In this document: positions 53,450 to 64,000 of the stretch, in pieces
Layout: the number at the start of each line of letters is the position of its first letter
Position numbering within the stretch: position 1 is the stretch's first letter
Origin: Isoetes taiwanensis
Lineage: Eukaryota > Streptophyta > Lycopodiopsida > Isoetales > Isoetaceae
Direction: 5' to 3'
DNA length: 64,000 bases
Assembly: GCA_021234155.1 (NCBI GenBank)
Contig: JAJEKV010000011.1
Span: 22,270,416 to 22,334,415 of the forward strand
The notes under the pieces: model-generated
Seen by the model: the letters and a program-made list of their open reading frames with translations, nothing else
Database searches by the model: none
Told to the model about the DNA's origin: nothing
Made by a program: the position numbers and the translations under genes

Positions 53450-54929
53450 AGATAGAGCAGACCTTGGCCACAGATCCAGAGTTCCGTGATGTGTGGGATA
53501 GTCTAGCTAAGGAGGCACGCACAGATAAGGAACGTGAAGCTTTCCGTTCGTATAAGAAAGAGGGCAATTTGTTATATTACAAGGATAAGTTGTGTGTACC
53601 TGAGACTTCAGGAGTACATAAGCTTATTCTCCATGATACACACAACAGCCCTATAGCCGGACATGCAGGTTTCATGAAGACCTACTTTAAGATCCGCTCC
53701 AGTTATTTTTTGCCGTCTATGAAGAAGGACATCGCCAGGTATATTAAGCAGTGTCAGGTGTGTCAACAAACCAAGGCTGAACAACTAAGGATTCCAGGAG
53801 AGTTGCAACCCCTAGATGTGCCCAATGCCAAATGGGAAGTGATAACCATGGATTTCATTGTGGGCCTTCCACGTACTCTCCGTGGATATGATGCATTGAT
53901 GGTAGTGGTCGACAAATTGTCCAAAATGGCTCATTTCTTGCCATGTCATACCACAGATACAGCCTTCGATACCGCCTTGCTGTTTGCAAAGGAGATCTTC
54001 AGATTACACGGAATGCCACGAGTTATTGTATCCGACAGGGATCCCAAATTCGTAAGTGCATTCTGGAAAGATTTATTTGCCACCATCCAGACCAAGATTG
54101 CTATGAGTACGGCATATCATCCTCAGACGGATGGTCAGACAGAGCGTACCAATCGTATTATAGAGGATATGCTACGAAGTTATGTGTGGAGTAAGCAATC
54201 ACAATGGGCTGACTATATTTATCTAGTCGAATTTGCCTATAACAGTATGAAACAGGAGTCTTCCAGAATGTCTCCCTTCATGATAAATTATGGTTATCAA
54301 TGCCTTACTCCAGACACATGGCATAACCCCGTTTCTAAAGTGGATGTTTCTCAACAACTCCTCTTGGAAATGCAAGCTTTGGTTGAAGAAGTTCGTGGAA
54401 GAAGCTGGCACTCAGATGGGCTGGGCCATTCAAAATCATTGAACGTATTGGAGAACAAGCATATCGCTTGGATTTGCCACCCCGCTTGAAGATCCACAAC
54501 GTCTTTCACGTGAGTCTTCTGAAACAACACACCCCAGATCCAGAGGAGATCTTGGATACACCCACCCTTCTTGAAATGACAGAAGAGCATCTAGATATAG
54601 TGCCTGAAGCTCTTCTTGATCGGGCCTATAAGCAGACCAGGAGGAGTCAAATGCTACAATACTTGGTTAAGTGGAAACACTTGCCAGCTGAGGATGCTAC
54701 GTGGGTGATGAAGATAGACCTTGAGAAGCACTATCCGGACTTCATGCGGGAATCTCAGGGCCGCACCATCAACGATGCTATCAACCCCACTCCCGGTGGT
54801 AAGCTTGAAGGCTTGATTCGCCCAGGATCATGCAGTAGAGGGGTAGATGCATCGTGGTTAATAATAGTTACCGATGATGAGATCACCTTCTGTTCTCTAG
54901 GACGTGGTGTATTGTCAATGTGGGCATGA
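53450..54929 (+). pseudogene. element B integrase and chromodomain
   Basis: HHCC finger (PIAGHAGFMKTYF...CQVCQQTK), core with MDFIVGLP, VSDRDPKFVSAFW and YHPQTDGQTERTNR, then EMQALVEEVRG. Here about 120 bp are deleted and the frame shifts, losing the K-rich segment and part of the GPF/Y-like region. The second frame (54468-54929) continues with KVFHVSLLKQHTPDP and the chromodomain YLVKWKHLPAEDATWVMKIDL. Chromodomains of this class bind methylated histone H3 in other elements, which is notable beside an encoded H3. Confidence 0.8.
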
Positions 54930-55446
54930 CCGTGAATTTCTTGGAAAACATGTAGTTGATAGGCCGCGTTCATCCCGGCTATAATGGGAACTTGGCCATT
55001 CCTTACGCCGCAATGAATTGCGAACCATAGGCATGATAGGTTCCCTTGTAGATAGGTTTTTCTTTTATTTCTTACAGGGGGTGGTCCCTTCAACCACAAC
55101 CTATTTATAATATCTATATAAACTAATGTATTGACATGTGCAGGCCAGTAAGCAGTACGTGACCTGCCCATGTATAGAGGGTTGCTGATGACCCAACTTC
55201 TCCAGTTTTAAGTTGTCTACATGTGTTACCTTTTTGTCACTCTGATGTTTGATATCGGACTACGATCCTTAAACCTTTTTATGATAAGTATCTGAAATGC
55301 ACCTTGGTGCTTAAACTATTTGATAATTCAAGTTCTAATGTTATTACCTTCAGAAATAAGGAATTACCTTCCTTCTTCTATGTTTAATTCTTATCTTTTG
55401 ACTAACCCTAATGCTGAGGACAACATTATTTCTAAGGAGGCGAGAA
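54930..55446 (+). other. 3' non-coding region and polypurine tract of element B
   Basis: No frame. It ends with 'aaggaggcgagaa' (55434-55446), the PPT, right before the 3' LTR. 'gctgaggacaacatt' just upstream is shared with element A. Confidence 0.7.
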
Positions 55447-57043
55447 TGTGACGTTCCAAGTATTTATACGGTATATGTATAAATATACTAACACGTCACC
55501 CAGTAAAGGTACGCCACCATGGGGTATTGTAACCTAGGGGGTTGACCTAAAAGGGATTAATTTACTAAATTAATCATTAAGGATAATAACCTATAATTAA
55601 GGAATTAATATCTAATTAGTTTAATTAAGTTAATTGATTACTTGGGAAGGTGCCACATGGCCAAACTCGATTGGGCAACATGGGAATGCTAACTTGGGCC
55701 ATCAAGGTGGATCACTACCCCCATTTGACCCCAAAATCGAGCCAGGAGGAGGAGTAGCTGAGCGCCCAAGTACCTGGAACTGTTGCTGAACACCCCAGTT
55801 GTTGCTGAACACCAGATTACTGAGAGATGGAGGCGCCTCATGACAATGGATCAAGTCGAAACTCGGGTTAGTAGATAATCTAGTTGATATCTTTAAGGCT
55901 AGCGCTTCAGTTAAGTTCTTTGAGTCTTCTCTGGTTGTTCTTACTTAGGATTAACCCTTCTTTGATATTCGGGATTTACATTTCAATTATGGATTATGTT
56001 ATTATGAATGGATGGATGAATCTATGAAAGTATTTCTGTAGCCTTCCTTAAAGCAGGGATTAGAGGGGGGTAGAGACCTCTGTGCCTCATGCTTTAGTAT
56101 GCTCCTAGTAGCTCCTTTAATTCCCAATTATAGCTACTGTGGCACAAGAGACCACCGAAGTCGCGGATGCTATGGAATTGCTTAGCACCGTAAAAGGGAC
56201 GCCTTGTGGTGAAGTGGGGGTGGGGTCTTGCACCTAACATACAAGGCCCCCGGGACTCCTACAGTGGGCTAGGCCTGATAGCTGGTCACGTAGAGGGCCG
56301 GGTATGGGTCTAACACTCCCTGGGTGCAGAGGTGTGACCCGTATGGGGCACCCTGTACTTTGAGTAGATTTAGGGTGAGTAAGTCGGGTATGGATGCGGG
56401 GTCGCTGATGCGCACGTATTCTCTAGCTCACCCATGGAACCACCGTGATCCCGCAAGGGGACACTTCCCCACCCCGCCTCATCATCGGACCGGGCCCATG
56501 AACCCCGAGTAGGCCTCGAAGGGTGATACCTTGAGTCTTCGGAAGGCTATAGTGATGCCATAGCATGATTTGACCCATCTGCAAAGTGTGCACAGGAGGG
56601 GCGGATGGAGTGGACAACCCTAGCCGATGTTCTATGTCAGCCAACGCCATGTCAAGATTCGGTCTGCTGATCTCTTGAGACCTAGCCGTCAGTCGATCCT
56701 CACTGGAGTCTGAGCCGGGGTAGAACCATGGGTTTGGGGTGTTTTCCCTAGTATTAAATGCATATTCTTTGTTGTTGTCACTTGGATGGATGTGCCACCC
56801 TTCGTGGTGGTACTTTATGATATGATTATGCTGTGTGCTAACATTGTATTCACGCTTCCGCGACATAGGAGCCCCATTGAAGGCATGGGCCGAATGACCC
56901 CTCTGTGTCCTTCACTCGAGCATCTTTCTATAGATGGCCCGAGTTAGACGGAGGGCCCTGCTCGTGGCGAGTTGGTTGCCATGGGAGGGGAAAGTCCCCG
57001 TATGTATACGTCCGAGTGTCGTATATGTTCAGGGAGCGTCACA
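55447..57043 (+). repeat. 3' LTR of element B
   Basis: TGTGACGTTCC...GGGAGCGTCACA, 1597 bp, followed by the target duplication GCTAT. It matches the 5' LTR over its length with scattered changes. Confidence 0.9.
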
Positions 57044-57420
57044 GCTATCAGACATGACAACCCGCTTTGGATCAACTTTGTTAAGTCAGATTGAGATTTA
57101 TAAAGGAGGGGTGGGTTTTAGGTATGGAAACAGAAGATTAAGGAAGTGTTAATTGCAGAGGGCCTCTAGGAGTTAATAGAGCCATCGTCTTCAGCAGGGG
57201 AAGTTAAATCAGAAGTAAAAGAGGTGTCAATAGAGGAAGAGGGAGAGGTAGAGGTAGAGGTAGAAGTGCATGCAGTAGAGCAGAAGCAAGAGGGAGAAAT
57301 GTGCCTAGAGGCAAAGAAAGGCGTGCAGCAGCATATAGTGTGAGTGATTTGGAAGAGCAAGAACAGGGAATAAGCTCTGAAGATGAGGTAAATAATACTG
57401 ATGTGATTGCAAACGTGGCT
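57044..57420 (+). pseudogene. copia gag remnant
   Basis: It opens with 'atgacaacccgctttggatc' (MTTRFGSTLLSQIE), then has stops and lacks the gag core. An Arg/Gly-rich stretch (RGRGRGRS) and an acidic segment (DLEEQEQGISSEDE) lead into the protease. Most of the gag core has been lost. Confidence 0.55.
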
Positions 57421-58985
57421 TATAAGAAAGAGACTAAATCTAACTCTTTTCTTATAGATAGTGGAGCCGAGCACACGGTCATAGGAGACTCGAAGCTGTT
57501 AAAAGAAACTTGTGCCAGCAAAATAGGATGTGTGCAGCTAGGAGATGGAAGGCTGAAGAAGGTAGATAAGAGTGGAGTGCTTGAGATTTTTTATCTCAAT
57601 GGTGAACCTGTAAATCTGAAAAATGTATTGTGTGTTGAAGGAGTTGTGAGAAATCTGATTGCCGTTGCATAGCTGGTAGACATGGACTACCAGTTGTTTG
57701 ATAAGTCCATATGTAAAGTGTTCAAGAATAATAAACTCAAGTTTTGGTCTATTTGAGCTATTGCCAAATGGTAGTGAGATTAATATGGTTGTGCAGGTAT
57801 CGCCAGAACTTTGGCATGAAAGGTTGGGTCATGCTAATCTCAATAAAATAAGAAGAATGATGGAAGATGGGCTGATAAAAGGAAAAAAATAGAAAAATAA
57901 AGGAGAATTTATATGCAGGGGATGTATACTAGGAAAGCATAGTAGGTTGCCATTTCCTAAACGTACTAACAAAAGAGCCTGAGAGGTTTCGGAATTGATT
58001 CATAGTGACCTATGTGGTCCTTTGAATGTGCAATCTAGGTCTGGCAAAAGATATTGTGTGTCCTTTGTGGATGACTACACCAGGAGAGCAAAATGCTATC
58101 TTCTGCATAGAAAAGCTGAGGCTGTGGATGCCTTCAAGAACTCTGTATCTGAAGTGGAAAGAGATACAGGCCATAAGGTAAAATGTTTGAGGTCTGATAG
58201 AGAAGGCGAGTATCTGTCAAAAAAGTTCAAACACTTGTAAAGAAAGAGGAATTAGGAGACAATTAACATGCAGTTTTACTCCACAACAGAATGGAGTTGC
58301 TGAGCGGTTCAAAAGAACAATTCTGAATTCTGTAAGAGCTATGTTAAAACATATATGTCCGCCTAATAAATTATGCGATGAAACTCTAAAAACTGCGGTC
58401 TATATTCACAATGAATTACCAACAACAAGACTTGATGGAAAAGTGTCGGATGAAGTATGGAGTGGCAGGTCACAAGACTATGACAAGTTCAAGGTCTTTG
58501 GCTGCTTGTCATACGTACATGTTCATGTTGAACAAAGAAAAAATGACAGGGCAATTGAAGGTTATTTGATTGGGTATGATGAAGAGTCGAAAGATTAAAG
58601 GCTGTTTATTCCAGAAACTAACAAAATTGTTGTGAGCAGAGATGTACGATTTGATGAATCTACAGTATATTGTGACAGAATTAGTGCACGAGAGAGAAAA
58701 GTTATACGAACAAAGCATAAAGAAGAGACAATAAACTCAGACATAATAGAAGACGATGATATTATAAATGATATCAAAGCATCTACTGATTTTTCTGAAA
58801 TACAAAGTCAAGATCATGATACACATGATCAAGTAGCAGAGTATCCTGAGCAGCCAATAGAAATCGTCAGAAAAAGAAGGAGTGAAGCAGAAAGGTTGCA
58901 GGCAGAACATGGTATGGACAACTCGCAATATGGAAGATTGGAATCAGGAAGGAGTAAAAGAATAGCAGAAAGAGAAAATGAATAA
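57421..58985 (+). pseudogene. copia protease, GAG-pre-integrase and integrase
   Basis: Protease FLIDSGAEHTVIGD at about 57448, then the pre-integrase LWHERLGHANLNKIRRM (about 57810). The integrase core follows with ELIHSDLCGPLNV, SFVDDYTRRAKCYLL and LRSDREGEYLSKKF, and after a shift TPQQNGVAERFKRTILNSVR (catalytic E) and FKVFGCLSYVHV. Stops at 57670, 57889, 58238 and 58596 interrupt it. Typical of Ty1/copia order with integrase ahead of RT. Confidence 0.8.
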
Positions 58986-59006
58986 GAGCATAGTATAATT
59001 TTCCTA

Positions 59007-59437
59007 ATGGCTGTTTTAGAACCAAATGTTCCCGATACATATGAGAAGGCAGTTAAAGCAAAGGATGCAAAGTGCTGGAAAGATGCAATGATGGATGAAC
59101 TCAACTCTTTCAAACGTACCAGCACGTATGAATTAGTGCCAAAACCAAAAGGTAAAAATATTATAGGTAACAGGTGGATTTTTAAGATTAAAACAGGCGC
59201 AAATGGAGTATCTAAGAAATATAAAGCAAGACTGGTCGCACAAGGGTTTTCACAAAAACAGGGTATTGATTTCCAGAAAACTTTCTCACCTATAGTTAAG
59301 ACGCAGAGTATAAGATTGTTGCTATCATATGCTAATGCCATGAATCTAGAACTGCATCATATGGACGTTAGTACAACATTTCTTAATGCTGAGCTTGAGG
59401 AATATATAGTATTAAAGCCAAAAGATGATAGTTTGTG
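59007..59437 (+). pseudogene. copia reverse transcriptase, N-terminal third
   Basis: Reads W-K-DAMMDELNSFKRTSTYELV, IIGNRWIFKIKTGANG, KARLVAQGFSQKQGIDFQKTFSP and LHHMDVSTTFLNAELEEYI. It then stops being copia-like at about 59437, before the YVDD motif. Asp of the A motif (MDVSTTFLNA) is kept. Truncated by deletion. Confidence 0.8.
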
Positions 59438-60849
59438 CGCGATCTTGACCTTTCATTTTGTTTTGTTTCACAGCTTTCATTCTGGGCCGTCCGTTTAAGT
59501 TTAATAGTTAGTTATTATTTTGCCTGAAAGGACGTGAACAATTTTGCCCAAAACTAAAAAAGATTTGGGGGCGAGACCTAAGCAGTTATGGCTCTCTGAG
59601 CGGTTCATCATACTGCCACCGGAAGATTTTCGATCCCGGTAGTAGATCATCTGGAGGTTCCCTGCCATGGCCACGTTTCTCGCACATTCTCCATACATCT
59701 ACTATTCTCCCCTTTCCCGCGACAATCTGCCGCTATTCTTTAGCATATCTAATGCTGGGTCTGCATCTTGGCATATCCCATTTCAAGTTTGCCATAGCAA
59801 GCTATGCCCAGATAAGAACACTTCTGGTGTCATCGCCAAACTTGGCAGGAGCGCTTACTCCTTTTTTTTGCAGATTTGGGGCTCCAGGATCATTTAGAGC
59901 CTACGGCTCTTTAGCACATCTTTTATTGACAAAGTTGATGAACATTTTTCCTTATCTTGATTTTGCCTATGATCATTATGGACCATCCAAGGTAGCGCAG
60001 AATAATTTTTTTTTCCTTTGTTCTTTGATTCTGTAACAGTTTGCTTTTCCTTTTTTTTTTTTTTTTAATTTATGTAATATGGCATTGTTGATACTGTAGC
60101 GACTGGAGCTGAGGCATTAGGGCAGCTTGGCCGTTCTTTTCGGATGCCCCTCCTCTTTTTATTTCTGAGAAGCTGGCCGATGCTATTGAATGGTGCAGCC
60201 TATGGATTTGGAATTTTAGTTGCAGCTACAGGATATACAATGGGAAAAAAGAGCCGCCTTCTTCTATTGGAGTTTTAATTTCTGCCTCCAATGAGCATCT
60301 GTTCATGGCATGGAACCGAATTTGCTGCAATATTATCATTCTCTGCTTGGCCTTGGTCTCTTAGCTACTCCAGGATTTCGTCTGATTGGATTGGCAATTC
60401 CATTTTCTATATTTGGTGCAAAAATATATTAGGCCTGTACTCCACGACTCTTCTATAATTTTTGTAGCAAAAGGTCAATCAGGCACTGCTTGACCATCTG
60501 GGATCATCTTGAGTTTTTGAGGTAGAGATCTGCTTATTCTCTCTTCTGCATGTTGACAGTGCAGTGGCTGAATATGGCAGGTATTCACACTGCTAGATAT
60601 CTCGTCTAATGTCACTTTTGATCTCTATATTATTGGACTTGATAGTGGTGCGAATACTTGTTTTATGGATAGTGTATTTGATAGGCGCAACTCGATAGTG
60701 GTGCCATCTCTGAGATCAGGCTCGTCCCAATTTTGTTGGTGTGATTGATGGATGTGAGATCTCCTCGGTTGCAGTCACAAAATTCAATGTGATGCACCTC
60801 TTTGGATTTTATTCGAGGGAGCTTCTTATAACGTTCTCCTCAATCTAAT
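59438..60849. other. no recognisable gene
   Basis: Plus-strand frames 59667-59897 and 59752-60036 have no motif. A T-run lies at 60050-60068. Confidence 0.4.
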
Positions 60850-61440
60850 TACCAATCCACATAGGAGGGGATAACTTAGGAGCCATGGTTAGCTATGACT
60901 CTAGTAGTAGATTTTAGTAATTCTCATTAGTATTCGGTCTTGCATAGAAGCCTGCTTGATCATGGGTGAAGGGGCTTGATTCACTTACAATAGGGAACTC
61001 GAACGAGTGCAAAGGAGATCCTTGCGGTCTATTGGGAGTTCATTATTTGCTAGACCTTATAGTTTACTACTGCGAGAGGGTAAAGTATGGGTTTGACCCC
61101 TCCTAGGTAATGTGTCCCTCATTGAGGTTAGGTCGAGTATCTGGGCAACCTCGTCTCTCCAGCTACCTGCACTGGCAATATACCGCTTGGAAAGAGTAGC
61201 CTTCCTCCCTTATCGGACAGGAGGAGATGCAACCCATGATTAGCCTTATATTTACGTCTCCGGTAGGCTACAATCAAGGCCTAGGACTTTTTGATCTATC
61301 TGCAAGTGTATACAGGAGCTGCGGATGGAGTGAATTAACTTTGCCATTGTCCTATGCCAAACAATGCCACTGTTATGACTTCTATCTGTTGTTATTCAAA
61401 GAACTAGATCGCAAGTTTGCCTAAGATTTTGATGGAATAT
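60850..61440 (+). repeat. old LTR remnant of the Ty3 family
   Basis: Word order parallels the element B LTR: 'tcggacaggaggagatgcaaccc', 'ctacaatcaaggcc', 'gatctatctgcaagtgtatac', 'gcggatggagtgaa', 'cctatgccaaacaatgcc'. It is far more diverged than the A/B/C copies. The last part also matches 548-690. Confidence 0.5.
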
Positions 61441-61959
61441 GGAACCTCTATAGCATTGTCCAAGATTTTAGACTATGAAATATGAGGGCTCGAATCTCTA
61501 CCAAAATAAGTCAATGTCCTAATAAGACTATTTTGACTAATATAACTAGTGAGCTAATATGATTATTTTTTATTTTAAATCCATCTTTTTTTTTCTATAA
61601 CCCATTCAATTGTCTTTAGAGATATAGTCTATGATTTTCGGAATTGTCATTATATCTATATCAAATCTCCCTGGAACCCCCCTGTTATTATGCTACATAT
61701 TACTCGAAAGCATTAGTAGTGTGGGCTCCGCCGCACTCTCGAAGTCTGACACTCGATCCTGCAATATTTGCTGTTGAGTGAAGGCTCACAAAATCTTCCT
61801 CATGGTCTTCTCTAGACATTACATGTTCCAGATGGACCTTAGTAGAGTTTTTAGTGGATTTCATTTCGAAGCTGCCAGTCTCTCGGAGTCATGATGCCAT
61901 CATGTCCTTGTTGATCATTTTTCTAATATGGCTCACATTACATATGAAACGTCGGTTAA
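61441..61959. other. no recognisable gene
   Basis: AT-rich sequence with no frame or repeat of note. Its right part may belong to the gag relic that follows. Confidence 0.35.
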
Positions 61960-62640
61960 CTGTTGAGAGCTCCTATCTCTCAGACTGACCCTTGGAGTTT
62001 CCCAACTGATTCGGATGCTTAATAGGACATCCACGAGCAATATGGCAAATACCTCCACAGTAGAGGCAAATATTAGTCTCTCTCCAGTGCTGCTTCTTAG
62101 CAGCAGAGGGGCCTTGGACCACACGATCACTTTGCATAGAGACATTGCCGTTTGATTTTGGGGACATGAGTGAAGCAGAGATTTCGAAGGTGCTTGCAGA
62201 ATTGGAGAAACAAACTGATTTCATCTTTCTTGCCTACGCTCAAAAAGATGATTATCATAATGAACTGCCGACTCGACGACTTCCTCTAGCGTCTTGGGGT
62301 CCTTCATCGACAATAACATATCTTTAACATCCTCATGCAAGCCCCTTCAAAAAGAAACTTGATGATGAGCATCATCCTGATAGTATATATAGCAATTTGG
62401 CAAAATTCAGATGCATGGACAAAAGCTGGACGGAATCTTGCCTGAGATTATTGAGCTTTGTGACTACTGTGTGCTGCTAATCCGTATCTCCGAAACATTG
62501 CCTCGAGCTCAACAATGAAAGCAGTAAAGTCTTGCAATTCTGGAGCTCTTCTCTTCAGCAAGGGAGCAAACCAATTTAGAGCTGGCCATGTGAAAAGAGA
62601 TCCGACTAGTCAAACTTGTTCCTGACCTGTTGGGTATCTA
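61960..62640 (-). pseudogene. Ty3-type gag relic with CCHC knuckle
   Basis: On the minus strand the pieces read APELQDFTAFIVELEAMFRRYG, then (other frame) FEKGLHEDVKDMLLSMKD and TLEEVVESAVHYDNHLFERRQE, typical of a retrotransposon gag C-terminal half, then a knuckle CLYCGGICHIARGC at about 62036-62077. Several stops. It differs from the gag of elements A and B, so it comes from another lineage. Confidence 0.6.
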
Positions 62641-62777
62641 TGACGATGGAGTTGAATCACAAACTGAATCTAATTCAAAGAACTGCGAAGTTTGGACAAG
62701 TGTCATCAAAAAACGATTGCCTATAATAGATATATACATTATATGTGGCTTAGAATGCAAATATGTGGTGTTAAAAT

Positions 62778-62975
62778 AGCCTTTGATTAGTGATACGTGT
62801 CAACTATCTAAAATCGAGAAAGAGAAATAAATGTTCACGGTGGGGAGTCAGGAAAGAGAAATATTCGTGGCGGCCAAGAGCCTTTGATTAGTGATACGTG
62901 TCAACTATCTAAAATCGAGAAAGAGAAATGTTCACGGTGGGGAGTCAGGAAAGAGAAATGTTCGTGGCGGCCTTG
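62778..62975. repeat. 101-bp tandem duplication
   Basis: The unit beginning 'agcctttgattagtgatacg' occurs at 62778-62878 and 62879-62975, the second with a 4-bp deletion. High identity implies a recent event. Confidence 0.9.
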
Positions 62976-62983
62976 GCCGCCAC

Positions 62984-64000
62984 GATAGATTTCTTGTTTG
63001 CTTAACTAGTTTATTATTGCCTTTTTGGTATCTTTATTACTGCAAAGAATTTTCCTTTGGGAACCTTTTTAGCGGCATAGATTTTTTTTTTATCCTAGCA
63101 ATAATGGTTGTAATATCTCAACATTGTATGGGTCCCAAGGCCAATTGGTCCTAGTGGATGTAAAATAAATTATATTATACTCTTTTTAATTATGTGCTTC
63201 TTAACGAGAATAGTGTAAACACGACTTCAAGTGCCTACCAAATCAACACTTCGATGAATCTCGGGTTCAGGTTAATACACCCAATATCAATACCTGGCAA
63301 CACTGAGCACCATTTACTAGTACAAAAAAGGAGCTCTTATCTTCGATTTTGATGGGGAATCTTTGTTGAGGTGCAGAGCGCAAAGGCTAGAATCAAAATA
63401 TGGAAGCAACCATGTCATCATTTAGCAGTTTAAGCAACATTCCTTGAGAATTTATGCTACATGGTGCAGAGTGAGTGGCCACATAGATCAACTGACTTTA
63501 ACTTCTAAGAATAAATTATATTACAAGAACGTAATAAATTTGATTACTATTTCATAAAAAAAAATTTTGAAAAAAATAAAATTGAACAATTCCATTGCCA
63601 AAGGTCAAGATAGACATAGTTTTGGATCGAATTATATGTATAAAAGTGATTAACAAGTGTACACCTTATCAAGCAAATATTGCATTACTGAAAAGCATCC
63701 CAATTACCCATTATGTTGGAAAATAGATCAATTCATGGTCACTAGGAACTGGAAGATGAGAATCTACACGTTGCTTTAGGAAAGATTTCCTTTGGAGGCT
63801 GAAGGTGCTTCATAAGAATTAAGCTCTTTGCTATGAATGATAGTTGAACAGTTTCATAAACCTAAGGCTAGTTGCATATGGTGTCGTGCAGCATCAATCA
63901 GGCATTCTTTTCCTTTTGTTACAAAAAAATGAAATGCCATTTGTGGGAAAAATAAACAATTTTTTTTCCCTTCCCGAGGCAGTATATCTGGATGACACAG
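62984..64000. other. no recognisable gene
   Basis: AT-rich sequence without coding signals or obvious repeats. Confidence 0.4.

Larger units (their letters stand above)
40861..57043 (+). mobile_element. Ty3/gypsy chromovirus element B carrying extra ORFs and histone H3
   Basis: A complete LTR-to-LTR element with the 5-bp duplication GCTAT (40856-40860, 57044-57048). Order: 5' LTR, tRNA-iMet primer site, H3-fusion ORF (split by LINE-3), 463-aa ORF, ~160-aa ORF, gag, protease (split by a solo LTR), RT, integrase, chromodomain, PPT, 3' LTR. Total is 16.2 kb, about 12.5 kb without the two insertions. RNase H and part of the integrase end are deleted, so it is not autonomous now. Confidence 0.85.
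40844..59437 (+). mobile_element. Ty1/copia element, split by element B
   Basis: The left part is only the segment 'ttagtatcagagctat' (a decayed TGGTATCAGAGC primer site) up to 40860. The right part resumes at 57044 after element B, duplicated GCTAT and all, and runs through gag remnants, protease, integrase and the start of RT, then ends abruptly at about 59437. The 3' half of RT, RNase H and the 3' LTR are absent. Confidence 0.7.

Noticed and set aside
59667-60036. Membrane-like proteins after the copia element
   Set aside because: No motif, overlapping frames, and no splice or start context.

Overview
The window looks like repeat-rich nuclear DNA of a large-genome land plant. The evidence is a chromodomain Ty3/gypsy element primed by initiator-tRNA-Met, plant-type LINEs, a Ty1/copia element, a MULE with 9-bp target duplications, spliced plant-like genes, and a nuclear copy of organellar ribosomal DNA. 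A fern or lycophyte would fit, but nothing seen fixes the species. Most coding sequence belongs to mobile elements, and nearly all of it is broken by stops, shifts, deletions or nested insertions.

Layout. 0-7 kb: old debris. It holds an LTR scrap, a non-LTR tail, a minus-strand HAD/FCP1-like pseudogene, a DUF8039-like fragment, and a field of TCTCGACT/AGTCGAGA palindromes that condenses into a minisatellite (6.0-6.9 kb) surrounding a 3' fragment of organelle-type LSU rRNA. 7.4-9.8 kb: a decayed transposase-like gene. 10.9-32.5 kb: two SINE copies, LINE-1, and directly behind it LINE-2. LINE-2 is split by minus-strand Ty3 element A, by a second Ty3 element (C) nested in A, by the end of a third (D), and by a 4-kb terminal-inverted-repeat DNA transposon. 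32.6-40.8 kb: the only gene-like island. It holds a CDPK-related kinase pseudogene, an intact-looking three-exon gene (35.2-36.8 kb), a long foldback and a 1.27-kb MULE. 40.85-59.4 kb: a decayed copia element whose primer-binding region received Ty3 element B (40861-57043, 5-bp duplication GCTAT). 59.4-64 kb: an LTR remnant, a minus-strand gag relic and a 101-bp duplication.

The most unusual finding is in element B. It is a chromodomain gypsy element with 1.6-kb LTRs (TGTGACG...CGTCACA), and between its primer-binding site and gag it carries three further coding regions. The first is a fusion of an unknown domain, eleven D-Q-x-x tetrapeptide repeats and an unmistakable histone H3 (altered tail plus histone fold). 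LINE-3 later split the H3 just after the CAIHAK motif, and the H3 C-terminus resumes on the other side of the LINE. The second is an intact 463-aa acidic protein preceded by a TATA-like box and a site II/telo-box pair typical of plant growth-related promoters. The third is a ~160-aa ORF that is also present in element A, so it belongs to the family. A retroelement that encodes both a chromodomain and a histone H3 is, to my knowledge, not a standard configuration.
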